Assembly (NCBI GenBank): GCA_026461395.1
Contig: JAPJNA010000051.1
Coordinates: forward strand, 1 to 50,854
Direction: 5' to 3'
Origin: Chthoniobacterales bacterium
GTDB lineage: Bacteria > Verrucomicrobiota > Verrucomicrobiia > Chthoniobacterales > UBA6821
DNA: 50,854 bases
A program made the position numbers and the translations under genes. Every line of letters starts with the position of its first letter. Within the stretch, counting starts at the first letter, position 1. The notes under the pieces are model-generated. The model worked only from the letters and a program-made list of their open reading frames with translations, did no database searches and was not told the DNA's origin. This document shows positions 6,123 to 16,228 of this stretch, one piece after another.

Positions 6123-7976
6123 ATGCCTACTACGCCTCCCGATTCGCTTGCTAACTCTCTGAAGCAGATCTTCGGATTTGATACATTCCGCCCACTTCAG
6201 CGGGAGATCATGGAGGAGATTCTTGCAGGCAGGGATGCCTTTGCGCTTCTGCCGACAGGGGGAGGAAAATCTCTCTGCTTTCAGATTCCGGGACTCCTCC
6301 TGCCAAGACTTACCGTTGTCGTCTCTCCCCTCATTGCCCTGATGAAGGACCAGGTCGATTCCCTCCATGCGGCGGGCGTGGCGGCGACCTATCTGAACTC
6401 TTCGCTCACTGCGGCGGAGTCGAGCGCACGTCTCAGAGGTCTTCATGCCGGCCAATACAAGTTGCTCTACCTTGCCCCGGAGCGCCTGATGCTCTCCGGC
6501 GTCCTGGAGGATCTTCAGCGTTGGGGCGTCAGCCTGCTAGCCATCGATGAGGCCCACTGCATCAGTGAGTGGGGCCACGATTTCCGGCCCGAATACAGGC
6601 AGATCGCCGCACTACGTAATCTCTTCCCAAAAACACCCCTTCTTGCCCTAACCGCCACCGCGACACCCCGCGTCCGGGAAGATATCGTAACGCAACTCCG
6701 GCTTGAGAAGGCTCGCCGCTTTGTGGCCAGCTTCAACCGGCCAAATCTCACCTACCGGGTTGAGGCGAAGTCGAAGTCATACGAAAAAGTTAGATTCTTT
6801 ATCAAGTCCCGCCGCAGTGAAGCCGGTATTATATACTGCCAGAGCCGCAAAGGGGCCGAAGAACTGGCCAGCAAACTGGCCGACGACGGCATCCCTGCGC
6901 TCCCCTACCATGCCGGACTCACCACGAGTGAGCGGGCGAAGAATCAAGAGCTGTTCCTGCGAGATAAGACAAATGTAATTTGCGCCACCATCGCCTTTGG
7001 CATGGGGATAAACAAATCGAATGTCCGCTTCGTGATCCATTACGATCTACCTAAAAATATCGAGGGCTACTATCAGGAGACGGGGCGCGCGGGGCGCGAC
7101 GGTCTTCCCTCCGAGTGCCTCCTGCTTTACAGCTCCGGTGATGCTGTCAAACAGCGCCGCTTTATCGACGAAAAAACCGATCCCGAGGAACGAAGGATCG
7201 CGCTTGAGCAACTCCAGCAGATCCTCCACTACGCCGAGGCTGAGCAGTGTAGACGCTCCACTCTCTTGGATTATTTCGGTGAGACAGGTAGCGAGGGAAA
7301 CTGTGGCGGCTGCGATAACTGCATCCTGCCCCGTGAACCGTATCCCGGCGACGGAGGAACACTCCTCGCTCAGAAATTACTCTCCTGCGTTTTGCGCATC
7401 CGGCAGGCGGCTGGGTTCTCTGTCGGCATGGCCCACATCGCCGAAGTCCTGGTCGGAGCGAAAACTGAGAAGATCATCCGCTGGCACCATGATCAACTTT
7501 CTACCTACGGCATAGGCAGGGATATCGACCGTCGCCAGTGGCAAGAAATAGGACGCCAACTCCTTCGCATGGGGATCCTACAACAGCAATCAACCAGTAG
7601 TGGCTTTGCCACCATCGAATTGAGTTCCGAAGGAATGGCCATCCTGAGAGATCGCCGTCAGATCCGCCTTACCAAACCCATAACGCCAAGCACTGAAGCA
7701 ACACGGGCTCCCTCAAGGGCGGTAGACCGGGGTGATATCGTCTGCGACGAGCAACTCTTTAACGCGCTCCGAACCCTCCGACGTACACTCGCCGACGAGC
7801 GGAACGTGCCCGCCTACGTCATCTTCTCGGATGTGACTCTACGTCTCATGGCCCGAGAGCAGCCAAGCACTCTCGAACTGATGTCCTCGATCAGTGGCAT
7901 CGGTCAGAAAAAGCTCTCCGAATTCGGCGAGACCTTTATCTCAGCCATCAGGGATCATCTGGCCGAACGTAAATAA
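6123..7976 (+). CDS. recQ: ATP-dependent DNA helicase RecQ
   Basis: Superfamily 2 3'-5' DNA helicase of recombination and replication-fork repair. From ATG 6123 it has 617 residues. The ORF track's TTG at 6084 adds 13 residues with no family support. In order it shows LLPTGGGKS (Walker A), DEAHCISEWGHDFRPEY (motif II and aromatic loop), TATATPRV (motif III), YYQETGRAGRDG (motif VI), an RQC zinc site with QCRRSTLLDYFGE and CGGCDNC, a winged-helix region, and a C-terminal HRDC domain (DEQLFNALRTLRRTLADERN). It therefore has the full RecQ architecture. It lies downstream of the toxin cassette and is convergent with purL. Confidence 0.93.
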   Translation: MPTTPPDSLANSLKQIFGFDTFRPLQREIMEEILAGRDAFALLPTGGGKSLCFQIPGLLLPRLTVVVSPLIALMKDQVDSLHAAGVAATYLNSSLTAAESSARLRGLHAGQYKLLYLAPERLMLSGVLEDLQRWGVSLLAIDEAHCISEWGHDFRPEYRQIAALRNLFPKTPLLALTATATPRVREDIVTQLRLEKARRFVASFNRPNLTYRVEAKSKSYEKVRFFIKSRRSEAGIIYCQSRKGAEELASKLADDGIPALPYHAGLTTSERAKNQELFLRDKTNVICATIAFGMGINKSNVRFVIHYDLPKNIEGYYQETGRAGRDGLPSECLLLYSSGDAVKQRRFIDEKTDPEERRIALEQLQQILHYAEAEQCRRSTLLDYFGETGSEGNCGGCDNCILPREPYPGDGGTLLAQKLLSCVLRIRQAAGFSVGMAHIAEVLVGAKTEKIIRWHHDQLSTYGIGRDIDRRQWQEIGRQLLRMGILQQQSTSSGFATIELSSEGMAILRDRRQIRLTKPITPSTEATRAPSRAVDRGDIVCDEQLFNALRTLRRTLADERNVPAYVIFSDVTLRLMAREQPSTLELMSSISGIGQKKLSEFGETFISAIRDHLAERK

Positions 7977-7994
7977 CCCTCACCAAACGGTACG

Positions 7995-8010
7995 GGGTGT
8001 CGCCACACCC
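7995..8010. terminator. hairpin between convergent recQ and purL
   Basis: GGGTGT-CGCC-ACACCC forms a perfect 6-bp stem with a 4-nt loop in the 62-bp spacer between the two convergent gene ends. The only homopolymer nearby is AAAAAA 12 nt to the right, which would be a T-run upstream of the hairpin for purL transcripts. Classical intrinsic termination is therefore uncertain. Confidence 0.4.
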
Positions 8011-8038
8011 GAAGCATTCTCAAAAAACAGCCCTTTCG

Positions 8039-10264
8039 TTACCCTTCCATCAGCTTCGGAATAGCCACTTCAAAGGTCTCATTCAGCGAAGAAACCGACC
8101 AGCTGTAGGAATTTGCTCCCGTCTTGATGGAAAGGTCAGCCTTGGCCGTAACCTCACCGATCTTTCGGAACGGGACACCTGTGGTGGAGAGTTCTTTCTC
8201 CAGAGCAGAAGCATCAGAGGACTTCACCGAGATGACGATACGACCCTGGGTCTCGTTGAAGAGGACGACGTCGGGACGCTGGTCGGCAGAGCCAAGATCG
8301 ATGGAAGCACCCAGTGAATTGCCGAAACAGGACTCCGCGATCGCCACGCCAAGACCGCCCTCAGAGCAGTCGTGGGCGCTCTGGACAAGCCCCTTGCGGA
8401 TAACGCCTAGGAGGGCGTTGTGGATGGCGATTTCCTTAGCGAAGTCGAGCGCCGGAGGGGCACCCTCCTTGCGGCCATGAATAGCCAAGAGATAATGGGA
8501 AGCACCAAGCTCACTGCCGGTCTCGCCGATCAGGAAGATCTGGTCACCGGCCTCCTTGAAGGCTTGGGTGGTGATGTGGGCGGCATCGGCGATGGTTCCC
8601 ACCATGGAGATGGTTGGGGTTGGATCGATCGCCCCTGCGGGGCTCTCGTTGTAAAGGCTGACGTTGCCGCCCGTGACCGGTACACCAAATGCACGGCACC
8701 CTTCAGAGATTCCCTCCACGGCGGCGCGGAGTTGATAGAAGTTCTCGGGCTTGTGGGGATTACCGAAATTCAGGTTGTCGGTGACGCCGATCGGCACAGC
8801 ACCGGAGCAGGCAAGATTGCGAGCACACTCTGCGACAGCAATACGCGCTCCGACACCCGGATCGAGTTTGCAATAGATGGCATTGCAGTCGGTAGCGGCC
8901 GCCAAGATCTTGTTCGCCTCGCGGACAATGAAGACCGCTGCATCGGAACCCGGAAGAACTGCGGTACCGGTGCGAACCATGTGGTCGTACTGGCGCCAGA
9001 CCCAGCGCTTGCTGGCGATGCTGGGATGAGCGAGAAGCTTCGGCAGAGCAGTCTCGGGATCAGCTTGGGGCACCGTGGCCAAATCAAGCTGGGCAGGTGG
9101 CGTGAACGGAGCGGCCTCGCGGGAATAGAGCGGGCCGTCATCGGCCAGCGCCCGGGCAGGGACATTCACCACGACATCATTCCCGTTGCGGACGCGCATC
9201 ATGCCGTCGTCGGTGACCTTGCCGATCTCGGCATAGGGCAGATCCCACTTCTCGAAAATCTGTTTCACAATGGCCTCCTGGCCCTTTTTGACGATGACGA
9301 GCATGCGCTCCTGAGATTCGCTTAGGAGAACCTCATAGGGGGTCTGACCCTTGGCGCGCTGAGGCACCAGCTGAATATCGATCTCCACACCAGTACCTCC
9401 GCGGCTGGCGGTCTCGCAGGTGGAGCAGGTGAGTCCCGCCGCACCCATGTCCTGGATGCCGGCGACGCAATCGGTGGCAAGGAGCTCGAGGCAAGCCTCA
9501 AGCAAAAGCTTCTCACGGAAGGGATCGCCGACCTGGACGGCAGGACGATCAGCCTTTGATTCCTCAGTCAGTTCGCGGGAGGCGAAGGCGGCGCCAGCCA
9601 GACCGTCACGGCCGGTCTCAGCACCAACATAGAAGACAGGATTTCCCACGCCCTCGGCTGCTCCTCGAGCTATCTGGTCGTGACGCAGGATGCCGAGACA
9701 GAAGGCATTCACCAGCGGGTTACCGCTATAGCTCTCATCGAAATAAACCTCACCGGCGATGGTCGGCAGACCGATGCAGTTGCCATAGTGGGCGATGCCG
9801 GCGACCACTCCCGCAAAGAGGCGTCGATTGGTCTTGGCCTGCTCCGAGTCCCCCTCGATGGGGCCGAAGCGGAGTGAATCCATGAGGAAAACGGGACGCG
9901 CTCCCATGGTGAAGATATCGCGGATGATACCACCGACTCCGGTGGCCGCACCCTGGAATGGCTCGATGGCGCTTGGGTGGTTATGACTCTCGATCTTGAA
10001 GGCGACGGCCCATCCATCCCCGATATCGATGACCCCTGCATTTTCCTCGCCCGCCTTGACCAGGACGCTGGGTCCTGTGGTGGGAAACTTCCGGAGCTCG
10101 GGTCGGGAGTTCTTGTAGGAGCAGTGCTCGCTCCACATGACCGAGAAGACACCAAGCTCCTCGAAGCTGGGTTCGCGGCCGAGGATGGAAAGAACTTTCT
10201 CGTACTCTTCGGGAGAGAGTCCGTGCTTGGCGATAAGTTCTGGCGTGATAGCGGGATTGGACAT
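8039..10264 (-). CDS. purL: phosphoribosylformylglycinamidine synthase subunit PurL
   Basis: Catalytic subunit of the three-part FGAM synthase (PurS-PurQ-PurL) of purine synthesis, which turns FGAR, glutamine and ATP into FGAM. At 741 residues it is the small PurL type. Visible marks are [20 protein letters not shown] near residues 44-63, [24 protein letters not shown] near 92-115, [14 protein letters not shown] in the centre and [18 protein letters not shown] near 630. It is the last gene of purS-purQ-purL, 58 bp after purQ. That spacer holds a partial copy of the dispersed 29-bp repeat. Confidence 0.96.
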   Translation of the reverse strand: MSNPAITPELIAKHGLSPEEYEKVLSILGREPSFEELGVFSVMWSEHCSYKNSRPELRKFPTTGPSVLVKAGEENAGVIDIGDGWAVAFKIESHNHPSAIEPFQGAATGVGGIIRDIFTMGARPVFLMDSLRFGPIEGDSEQAKTNRRLFAGVVAGIAHYGNCIGLPTIAGEVYFDESYSGNPLVNAFCLGILRHDQIARGAAEGVGNPVFYVGAETGRDGLAGAAFASRELTEESKADRPAVQVGDPFREKLLLEACLELLATDCVAGIQDMGAAGLTCSTCETASRGGTGVEIDIQLVPQRAKGQTPYEVLLSESQERMLVIVKKGQEAIVKQIFEKWDLPYAEIGKVTDDGMMRVRNGNDVVVNVPARALADDGPLYSREAAPFTPPAQLDLATVPQADPETALPKLLAHPSIASKRWVWRQYDHMVRTGTAVLPGSDAAVFIVREANKILAAATDCNAIYCKLDPGVGARIAVAECARNLACSGAVPIGVTDNLNFGNPHKPENFYQLRAAVEGISEGCRAFGVPVTGGNVSLYNESPAGAIDPTPTISMVGTIADAAHITTQAFKEAGDQIFLIGETGSELGASHYLLAIHGRKEGAPPALDFAKEIAIHNALLGVIRKGLVQSAHDCSEGGLGVAIAESCFGNSLGASIDLGSADQRPDVVLFNETQGRIVISVKSSDASALEKELSTTGVPFRKIGEVTAKADLSIKTGANSYSWSVSSLNETFEVAIPKLMEG

Positions 10265-10322
10265 GAGTGGAAGGCTATTAGACTGAAGACTGAGGACTGT
10301 CGGGAAAGTGGACCGTTAGGGT

Positions 10323-11024
10323 TCAGGCCTTGGCCTTTGTCACGGCCTCGATCATCGACTGGAAGATACCGCGCCCATCAATGCCACCCAGTATCGGATC
10401 ACAGACGCGCTCCGGGTGGGGCATGAGGCCGAAGACATTCCGGCCGTGGCTACAGATACCGGCGATGTTGCCAAGGGAGCAATTGGGATTGGCTTCGGGA
10501 GTCACATTCCCCGAGGCATCGCAGTAGCGGACTAGGATCTGGTTATTGGCCTCGATCTGAGCCAGCGTCTCAGGGTCGGCAAAGTAGTTTCCCTCGCCAT
10601 GAGCGATCGGGATGTCGAGCACCTGTCCCTGATGAAGCACGGAGGTGAAGGGAGAGTCCGTATTCTCGACACGCAGTTGAAGGCGCTCGCAGCGGAAGAG
10701 CAGGCCGTTGTTGCGCATCAGCGTGCCGGGCAGAAGCCCTGCTTCGCAAAGAATCTGGAAGCCATTGCAGATGCCGAGCACCAGAACGCCGGAATCGGCC
10801 GCGACACGGACGGCACCCATGATCGGGGAGAATCGCGCGATCGATCCGCAGCGAAGATAATCGCCGTAGGAGAAGCCGCCGGGGAGAACCACGGCATCAT
10901 ATCCGGCAAGTGAAGTTTCCTTGTGCCAGACGATCTCTGCCCGGACGCCGGAGAAAGAAGCAAGCGCAGCCTGGCAGTCGGTGTCGCAGTTGGAACCAGG
11001 AAACTGAATGACGGCAACCTTCAT
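10323..11024 (-). CDS. purQ: phosphoribosylformylglycinamidine synthase subunit PurQ
   Basis: Class I glutamine amidotransferase subunit that supplies ammonia to PurL. It has [15 protein letters not shown] at the N-terminus, [14 protein letters not shown], the nucleophile motif [19 protein letters not shown] and a C-terminal GLMPHPER with the catalytic His-Glu. The ORF-track start at 11438 is wrong: the extra 138 residues read through purS and into the promoter region. The start is ATG 11024 (MKVAVIQ, 233 residues) or ATG 11036 (four residues longer). Neither has a convincing Shine-Dalgarno site. It starts 14 bp after the purS stop. Confidence 0.95.
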   Translation of the reverse strand: MKVAVIQFPGSNCDTDCQAALASFSGVRAEIVWHKETSLAGYDAVVLPGGFSYGDYLRCGSIARFSPIMGAVRVAADSGVLVLGICNGFQILCEAGLLPGTLMRNNGLLFRCERLQLRVENTDSPFTSVLHQGQVLDIPIAHGEGNYFADPETLAQIEANNQILVRYCDASGNVTPEANPNCSLGNIAGICSHGRNVFGLMPHPERVCDPILGGIDGRGIFQSMIEAVTKAKA

Positions 11025-11038
11025 GATCGGCGCCATCG

Positions 11039-11269
11039 TCAGGAAAGAATCTCGAGCTTGTAATCCTCGACCACGGGATTGGAGAGGAGGTCGTGGCAGA
11101 TCTCGTGGAGTTGTTTCTCGTCGGCACCATCGACCTCGATCTCGATCGATTTCCCGATGCGGACGGAGCGAACTCCCTTGAGGCCAAGATGCTCCATGGC
11201 TTGACCGGTAGCGACTCCGGCTGGATCGAGGATGGCAGGTTTTGGCATGACGGTAACGACGGCTTTCAT
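11039..11269 (-). CDS. purS: phosphoribosylformylglycinamidine synthase subunit PurS
   Basis: Small dimeric subunit, 76 residues, that bridges PurQ and PurL and helps pass ammonia between them. It has the family layout: [25 protein letters not shown], then [13 protein letters not shown], and a C-terminal [12 protein letters not shown]. It is the first gene of the purSQL operon. It is divergent from the IscA-type gene across 167 bp, which hold a direct and an inverted repeat. Confidence 0.93.
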   Translation of the reverse strand: MKAVVTVMPKPAILDPAGVATGQAMEHLGLKGVRSVRIGKSIEIEVDGADEKQLHEICHDLLSNPVVEDYKLEILS

Positions 11270-11354
11270 GAGCTAAGGAAAATCGGGCCAACCGGCTAAG
11301 CGGACAAGCCAAAATGGAAAAAAGCTCTATTTTTAGAACGTACTGACCGAAACG

Positions 11355-11389
11355 GCTCTCAAAAAACCCTTGGTTGCTCTCAAAAACCC
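11355..11389. repeat. direct repeat in the purS/iscA-type divergent spacer
   Basis: GCTCTCAAAAAACCC at 11355-11369 recurs as GCTCTCAAAAACCC at 11376-11389. The start-to-start distance is 21 bp, two helical turns, which would suit a protein binding twice on one face of the DNA. The regulator and the gene it serves are unknown. Confidence 0.4.
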
Positions 11390-11401
11390 AAAGGACTCCG
11401 G

Positions 11402-11426
11402 TTGACTTCAGGTGATGCATCCTGAA
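11402..11426 (+). promoter_or_regulatory. candidate control site before the IscA-type gene
   Basis: A TTGACT hexamer (11402-11407) is followed directly by the inverted repeat TTCAGG-TGATGCAT-CCTGAA (11407-11426). AAAGG lies 7 nt before the ATG at 11437. The arrangement could be a -35 element overlapped by an operator, but no clear -10 sequence fits before the start codon, so this is tentative. Confidence 0.3.
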
Positions 11427-11436
11427 AGGTAAGTTC

Positions 11437-11772
11437 ATGATTCATATCACGGAGTCGGCGGCGAAACAGCTCAAGGAGCTAGCCTCTGAAAAAGGCAACT
11501 CAGGGCTTCGGCTCGCTGTGGAAAAAGGGGGGTGTGCCGGCCTACAATACGCCATGAGTCTGGGTGGCCCCCTGCCGGGTGACGAAGTGACCGAACAGAA
11601 CGGCGCCGTGGTGGCCATCGATCCGGAGAGCAGCGAACAACTCGATGGCTGCACTATCGACTATGTCGACGAACTCACGGGCGCGGGTTTCCGGGTGATC
11701 AACCCGCATGCTTCACGGAGCTGCGGCTGCGGCACCTCGTTCGAGCCGGCACCTCAAGAAAAACCTCTGTAA
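11437..11772 (+). CDS. IscA/SufA-type Fe-S carrier (HesB family)
   Basis: A 111-residue A-type carrier that accepts Fe-S clusters from the SUF scaffold and passes them to apoproteins. It has [17 protein letters not shown] at the N-terminus and the three conserved cysteines: one in [10 protein letters not shown] (C33) and two in RSCGCGTSF near residues 95-97. The start ATG 11437 has AAAGG 7 nt upstream. It is not in the sufCBD operon 3 kb away but probably works with it. ErpA, IscA and SufA cannot be told apart from the sequence alone. Confidence 0.88.
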   Translation: MIHITESAAKQLKELASEKGNSGLRLAVEKGGCAGLQYAMSLGGPLPGDEVTEQNGAVVAIDPESSEQLDGCTIDYVDELTGAGFRVINPHASRSCGCGTSFEPAPQEKPL

Positions 11773-11838
11773 GCTCAGGAGGGATTTCCCTGTTTTCGGT
11801 TGCCACCCATCGAGAGCCTCGCTCTTCTTAAGTGATTC

Positions 11839-13392
11839 ATGTCAGGCAAGCGCTATTACGGATATCAAGGAGGGTCGGGGCACCGCAGAGGAGCCGGAGC
11901 GAAGGACGGACTCTTCGGATGGACCGTCTTCATCTTCCTCCTGCTCGGATTCGTCTTTCTCTGCTGGATGGGAAGCTACTACATCTTCGCCAATCCCGAA
12001 AAAGCGGCCAATTACCGGTTGCTTATCCGGATGCACAAGATCGAGCCTCCCGTCAGATTTGAGATCACGGGGGCGCCACGTGGTGAATTCCTAAAACCGG
12101 GCCAGCTCCTCGAGAGATTCGGATCGATGACCACCTCGGAAATCCGCAGGGCCAATTCGAACCTGCTCCGCCACTTCATCCGCAACTATCATCAGGTTCG
12201 CGAACTTGTTCCCTATGCCGTCGGTACCTATCGAGTGCTCGGGACCTTGCCGCTGACGGACGAGACATTCTGCAAACCGGGCTTAGTCGTCCTGCTCCAG
12301 GCAGTGGAACAGCCTGAGGTGCTTCTGGAACAACCCTTCACAGCTCAAGAGAAGGACCTACCCGGACTCAAGCGATCTCTGATAACGGGCCAGCAGATCA
12401 AACTCGAGAAGCCTCTCGATCTCTCGGCTGTCGTTCATATCGAGCGGCTTTCGGAAAATAAAATCCTGCTGACAACGATGCCTCTGCTCTACGGCACCTA
12501 TGGTGCGGCCAAGGGTGAGGCCAGCTTTTCACTGGAACCTCCGGAGGGACTGAATCTGGAAGCGGGATTGCCGATTATCTCCCCGGACAACATCGCTAAA
12601 CTCTCGGGCGGAAAGATCACCGGCGACAAAGGGCTGGAGGGCAAGAATGGAGAAAAACTATCAGGCCACCTAAGCAGAATCGCTGAGGAAATGGCGACGC
12701 CCACTCCCGAACCCAGGATTGCGAAGGCTATTCCAGTCAAGCAGTCCCGCTCTGTCGAAGAAGCCACCACCCCGATCGCACGTGCTATTCCCGTGAATGA
12801 ACCGGCCGTATTACCGGCTATCCCCGTGAGCACGCCGATAGGAGCTGACTCCTCCACAGTAGTACCTAGGGCCATCCCTGTGGGAACACCGCTACCGACA
12901 CCAACCCCGATCAGCACGCCAGTACCCAATGCATCACCGAAACCAAGCGCCATCCCGTTAGTACCGCTTCCGACAAACGCTGCTACGATGACAGCGACCA
13001 ACCCACCCGTTGCCACCACTCCTTCAGAAATATGGCCTGTATTTGAGCCTGGGAAAATGCCGCGTGGCCGCCTCGTGGAATCCTCGGATGCGCAAGATAT
13101 CGCCTCCCGAGGTGTCGGCGGAGAGCGTCATTACCTCAAGGGGCACTTTGCCGTCACAGCCTCGGGCAATGGACGCGCAGTGCTCCGTCCGCAGGGGGCC
13201 ATCGCCGGAGTTCCTCTTGGGCCTAATGCGAAGGTGCGTGTGATCGTGGATTTCCCTGCAGGTGCGACTCCTCCGGCTGAAGGGAATGTGATTTCCAGAG
13301 AAAGCCTTCGACCTTTCCAGATCACCTCTGTGAAACGCGGGGATGACGGCCAAATCAACATCTACGCCCGCGAAATCACGCGAGGGCAGTGA
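11839..13392 (+). CDS. membrane-anchored protein with AIPV repeats, function unknown
   Basis: A 517-residue protein that I do not recognise. Residues 1-25 are Gly/Arg/Tyr-rich and cytosolic in style, followed by one strong membrane helix at 27-48 (WTVFIFLLLGFVFLCWMG). Residues 60-250 form a probable globular extracytoplasmic domain. Residues 285-390 are Pro/Thr/Ala-rich and carry AIPV at 297, 316, 327 and 345 plus AIPL at 371. The C-terminal 120 residues (PRGRLVESSDAQDIA..., VRVIVDFPAGATPPAEGNVISRE) look folded again. The layout suggests an envelope protein with a flexible Pro-rich linker. It lies 66 bp after the Fe-S carrier gene, with no clear functional link. Confidence 0.75.
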   Translation: MSGKRYYGYQGGSGHRRGAGAKDGLFGWTVFIFLLLGFVFLCWMGSYYIFANPEKAANYRLLIRMHKIEPPVRFEITGAPRGEFLKPGQLLERFGSMTTSEIRRANSNLLRHFIRNYHQVRELVPYAVGTYRVLGTLPLTDETFCKPGLVVLLQAVEQPEVLLEQPFTAQEKDLPGLKRSLITGQQIKLEKPLDLSAVVHIERLSENKILLTTMPLLYGTYGAAKGEASFSLEPPEGLNLEAGLPIISPDNIAKLSGGKITGDKGLEGKNGEKLSGHLSRIAEEMATPTPEPRIAKAIPVKQSRSVEEATTPIARAIPVNEPAVLPAIPVSTPIGADSSTVVPRAIPVGTPLPTPTPISTPVPNASPKPSAIPLVPLPTNAATMTATNPPVATTPSEIWPVFEPGKMPRGRLVESSDAQDIASRGVGGERHYLKGHFAVTASGNGRAVLRPQGAIAGVPLGPNAKVRVIVDFPAGATPPAEGNVISRESLRPFQITSVKRGDDGQINIYAREITRGQ

Positions 13393-13422
13393 CCGAGCGG
13401 CCAAGGCCGCGAGGGATAAGTC

Positions 13423-13614
13423 ATGGCCACAGAATGCACAAGAGGCACAGAAAAAAACTCCAGAGAGAGATGGTTTCACCAATCAACGACTCCCCGTCCT
13501 TAATGGCTTTCTGAAGCTCTGCTCAAGCAACCAGTCCATCGCACTATTCCATTACTAGATAGGCGTTGATAACTTCGATTCCACCCTTTGAGCTTTTTGT
13601 GCTTTTTGTGGCTA
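13423..13614. repeat. imperfect inverted GCCACA/TGTGGC repeat region
   Basis: The 267-bp spacer 13393-13659 has no gene that I can see. It contains GGCCACAGAATGCACAAGAGGCACAGAAA near 13425-13453. Its approximate reverse complement, TTTTTGTGCTTTTTGTGGC, lies near 13594-13612. Both are made of repeating GCACA/GCCACA words, as in dispersed low-complexity intergenic elements. Confidence 0.45.
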
Positions 13615-13659
13615 AACCTTCTCTGAAACAGCTCTAATCTTGGAGCCTCGCTCCTCTTC

Positions 13660-14823
13660 ATGAACTCAGAACTTCAGGTTTCCCGAACGCCGCTCCTTCA
13701 AGTCATCCACCAGGAGATATCCGAGGCCGGCGGCGTTCTCCCGTTCCGCCGGTTCATGGAGCTGGCACTCTATCATCCAGAGTACGGCTACTATGGCTCA
13801 GGTCGGGCTAGGGTCGGAAAAGAAGGGGACTTCTTCACAAGCGTCAGCGTCGGTAGCATCTACGGCCGTCTTCTTGCCTCCGTCTGTTGTGATGTCTGGG
13901 AGCGCCTAGGTAAACCCTCTGTGTTCACGATTGTCGAGCAGGGAGCCAATGACGGATCGATGGCAGCCGATATTCTGGGTTCCCTCAAAAATGATGATGC
14001 GGCTTTCTACAAAGCGGTTCGGTTCATGATCGTGGAGCCCTTTCCCGTGAATCGGGATATTCAGAAACAAAAGTTGGCGGGATTCACAAACGTCACTTGG
14101 GAGCGATCCCTGGAAGAGTTGCCGACTTTCACCGGCATCCACCTCTCCAATGAGTTGCTGGATGCCTTCCCTGTGGATTCCGTGCGCTGGAACGGAAGCA
14201 CCTGGGAGGAGGAATGCGTGGCATGCCATGATGGTGCTCTGGTATGGACCACACGACCGATCCAGGATCCTGAACTTCAGACAGCGGCAACCAACCTGCC
14301 GGCTTATCTTACCAAGGGCTTCCGTGCGGAGATCAACCGGGCCATGAACCCTTGGCTCACAACTCTCCATAAGAGGCTAGAGCGCGGGGTCGTCCTCACC
14401 GTCGACTACGGTCAGGCGGGAGAGGATCGCTACGCACCCCATCGCGCCGATGGCACCCTGCTTGCATTCAAAAAACACGAACGGTTCAACGATCCTCTGG
14501 GCGAACCGGGACTTCGCGATATCACAGCCCAGGTCGATTTCACAGCACTTGCCCGATCGTCACGTGAGGTCGGCTTTGAAATTCTCGGCTACAGCGACCA
14601 GCACCACTTTCTTGTGGGTGCAGCCGAACCCTGGCTGCGTTCACTCGGCGATTTCACGGAACGAAGCGATGCGGCAAGACGGGATCTTGGGGCCCTCCAA
14701 GCACTCCTCAACCCCGGATCGATGGGTATGCAGTTCAAGGCAATTGCTCTTGGGAAAGATTTCCCTGCAGAGCCTCCCCTCGGCTGCTTCAAGTATCAGC
14801 GCCCGGGGATCGGCGTACTTTGA
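13660..14823 (+). CDS. MidA/NDUFAF7-type SAM-dependent methyltransferase
   Basis: A 387-residue protein of the DUF185 family, whose mitochondrial member NDUFAF7 dimethylates an arginine of a complex I subunit. Marks are FMELALYHPEYGYYGSG at residues 31-47, GDFFTSVSVGSIYGRLLA, the cofactor loop VEQGANDGSMAADIL near 92-106, HLSNELLDAFPVD near 160 and VLTVDYGQAG near 250. The bacterial substrate is not known. It stands alone on the plus strand and converges with the suf operon. The 115-bp spacer after it holds a GAGGCGCAGAGGCGCGGAG phrase. Confidence 0.83.
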   Translation: MNSELQVSRTPLLQVIHQEISEAGGVLPFRRFMELALYHPEYGYYGSGRARVGKEGDFFTSVSVGSIYGRLLASVCCDVWERLGKPSVFTIVEQGANDGSMAADILGSLKNDDAAFYKAVRFMIVEPFPVNRDIQKQKLAGFTNVTWERSLEELPTFTGIHLSNELLDAFPVDSVRWNGSTWEEECVACHDGALVWTTRPIQDPELQTAATNLPAYLTKGFRAEINRAMNPWLTTLHKRLERGVVLTVDYGQAGEDRYAPHRADGTLLAFKKHERFNDPLGEPGLRDITAQVDFTALARSSREVGFEILGYSDQHHFLVGAAEPWLRSLGDFTERSDAARRDLGALQALLNPGSMGMQFKAIALGKDFPAEPPLGCFKYQRPGIGVL

Positions 14824-14938
14824 ACTGAATGTATCGCGCGGAGGCGCAGAGGCGCGGAGTGGAATAAAAGAGGGCTATCCCGTTCATCCCCTTGGCTAGC
14901 CCGGCCATTGATTCGCAGCCGTTACGGTTGAGGGAGAT

Positions 14939-16228
14939 TTATTTAGAGGTTGATAATTTTTTATCCAGGATCTCGCCCAGATGTTCCTGTAGCATGGGAT
15001 TCTCCAGGCGCTCGAGAACTGTCCCGAAGAACCCCCTCACAATGAGCTGGGCCGCCTGCTTGGGGGCGATTCCGCGGGCCATCATGTAGAAGAGTTCGTC
15101 CTCATTCAGTTCGCCGGACGTCGCGCCGTGGGTGCAACGAACATTATCAGCTAGGATTTCGAGACCAGGCATGGAGTTGGCCTCGGCCTCGTCGCTGAGC
15201 ATCAAATTGCGAACTTTCTGGTAAGCATCCGTCTCGTGGGCGTGCTCCTCGACCTTGATCAGACCCGCAAAAATGGTGCGCGAGGAATCGGCCAGGGCAT
15301 TATGGTAGAGCAGATCGCTTGTGGCACGAGGAGCGAAATGATCCTGGAAGGTTCGCTGGTCGATCTCCCGGTTTTCGCTTGCGGGGTTGATCGAGAGCAT
15401 GACGCTACGCGATCCCTCACCCATCAGATGACTGTCGCTCTCTCCGCGGACGTATGCACCTCCGAGATTCATCTGAAGGGCTGTGGAAACACCCTCCTTC
15501 CCCACCTCGGTGGTATTGATGTGAAAGGCGGTCACCTTGTCACTCCACTCCTGGACGGCGACATAATGCAGCTTCGCATTTGTTTCGACTGTGAGGTCGT
15601 TGACCGCGATGGCAAGGGAACGTTCATCACGGGACGACACAAAGTGGTCAATAACCGTGGCAGAGGCTCCCTCCCCAAGTACGATAAGAGTGTGGGGAAA
15701 GATGGTGGCATTCTCCCCCTCGAGCCAGTGCCAGATCTCGATCGGGCGCTCGACAACGACTCCCTTGGGAACATAGACGAAAGCCCCAGAGCGTAGATGG
15801 GCTCGATGAAGGGCGGCGAATTTCTTCGAACCGAGACGCACATTGGAGGTCATGAAGCTCTTGCGGAAGAGTTCCTCGTGATTCTTGGCGGCTTCCTCAA
15901 GCGGCAGGAGAAGCACCCCGGCAGGTAATCCCACCTGATCGTTATGGATGAGAACTTCATTCGCGAAGATGAGCTTCGCGGCGAGGTTAGTGAGCGCCGA
16001 GGAACGGGTGATAAGTGACGCCACGTCCTGGACGGGTACGGCGACATGGAAATCGGAAAGATCGATCGCCTTCAGATTGGCAAAGCGCCACGGTTCGTCG
16101 GTTCGCTTTGGCTGGGGCAGCGATTGAAAAAGCTCCCAGGCCTCATTCTGATCCTTACTGAACCATTCGGGCCAATTGGTAGAGTTGCCGGTCTCGGAGG
16201 GAGAGGTTGTGGTGATGCTGATGCTCAT
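14939..16228 (-). CDS. sufD: Fe-S assembly protein SufD
   Basis: A 429-residue SufB/SufD-family protein, the partner of SufB in the SufBC2D scaffold. It shows the right-handed beta-helix region ([37 protein letters not shown]), then [22 protein letters not shown], and the C-terminal [28 protein letters not shown] that marks the SufD core. The start codon overlaps the sufB stop by 4 nt (ATGA). It is the last gene of fur-sufC-sufB-sufD. No sufS or sufU follows, so the cysteine desulfurase must be encoded elsewhere. Confidence 0.94.
   Translation of the reverse strand: MSISITTTSPSETGNSTNWPEWFSKDQNEAWELFQSLPQPKRTDEPWRFANLKAIDLSDFHVAVPVQDVASLITRSSALTNLAAKLIFANEVLIHNDQVGLPAGVLLLPLEEAAKNHEELFRKSFMTSNVRLGSKKFAALHRAHLRSGAFVYVPKGVVVERPIEIWHWLEGENATIFPHTLIVLGEGASATVIDHFVSSRDERSLAIAVNDLTVETNAKLHYVAVQEWSDKVTAFHINTTEVGKEGVSTALQMNLGGAYVRGESDSHLMGEGSRSVMLSINPASENREIDQRTFQDHFAPRATSDLLYHNALADSSRTIFAGLIKVEEHAHETDAYQKVRNLMLSDEAEANSMPGLEILADNVRCTHGATSGELNEDELFYMMARGIAPKQAAQLIVRGFFGTVLERLENPMLQEHLGEILDKKLSTSK

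Noticed and set aside
5934-6455. 173-aa minus-strand ORF across the parE/recQ junction
   Set aside because: Most of it is antisense to recQ and parE. Only the spacer part is odd, and that is reported separately.
8420-9325. 301-aa plus-strand ORF opposite purL
   Set aside because: Antisense shadow of purL.
10323-11438. 371-aa version of purQ
   Set aside because: The first 138 residues cross purS and the control region in another frame; PurQ begins at MKVAVIQ.
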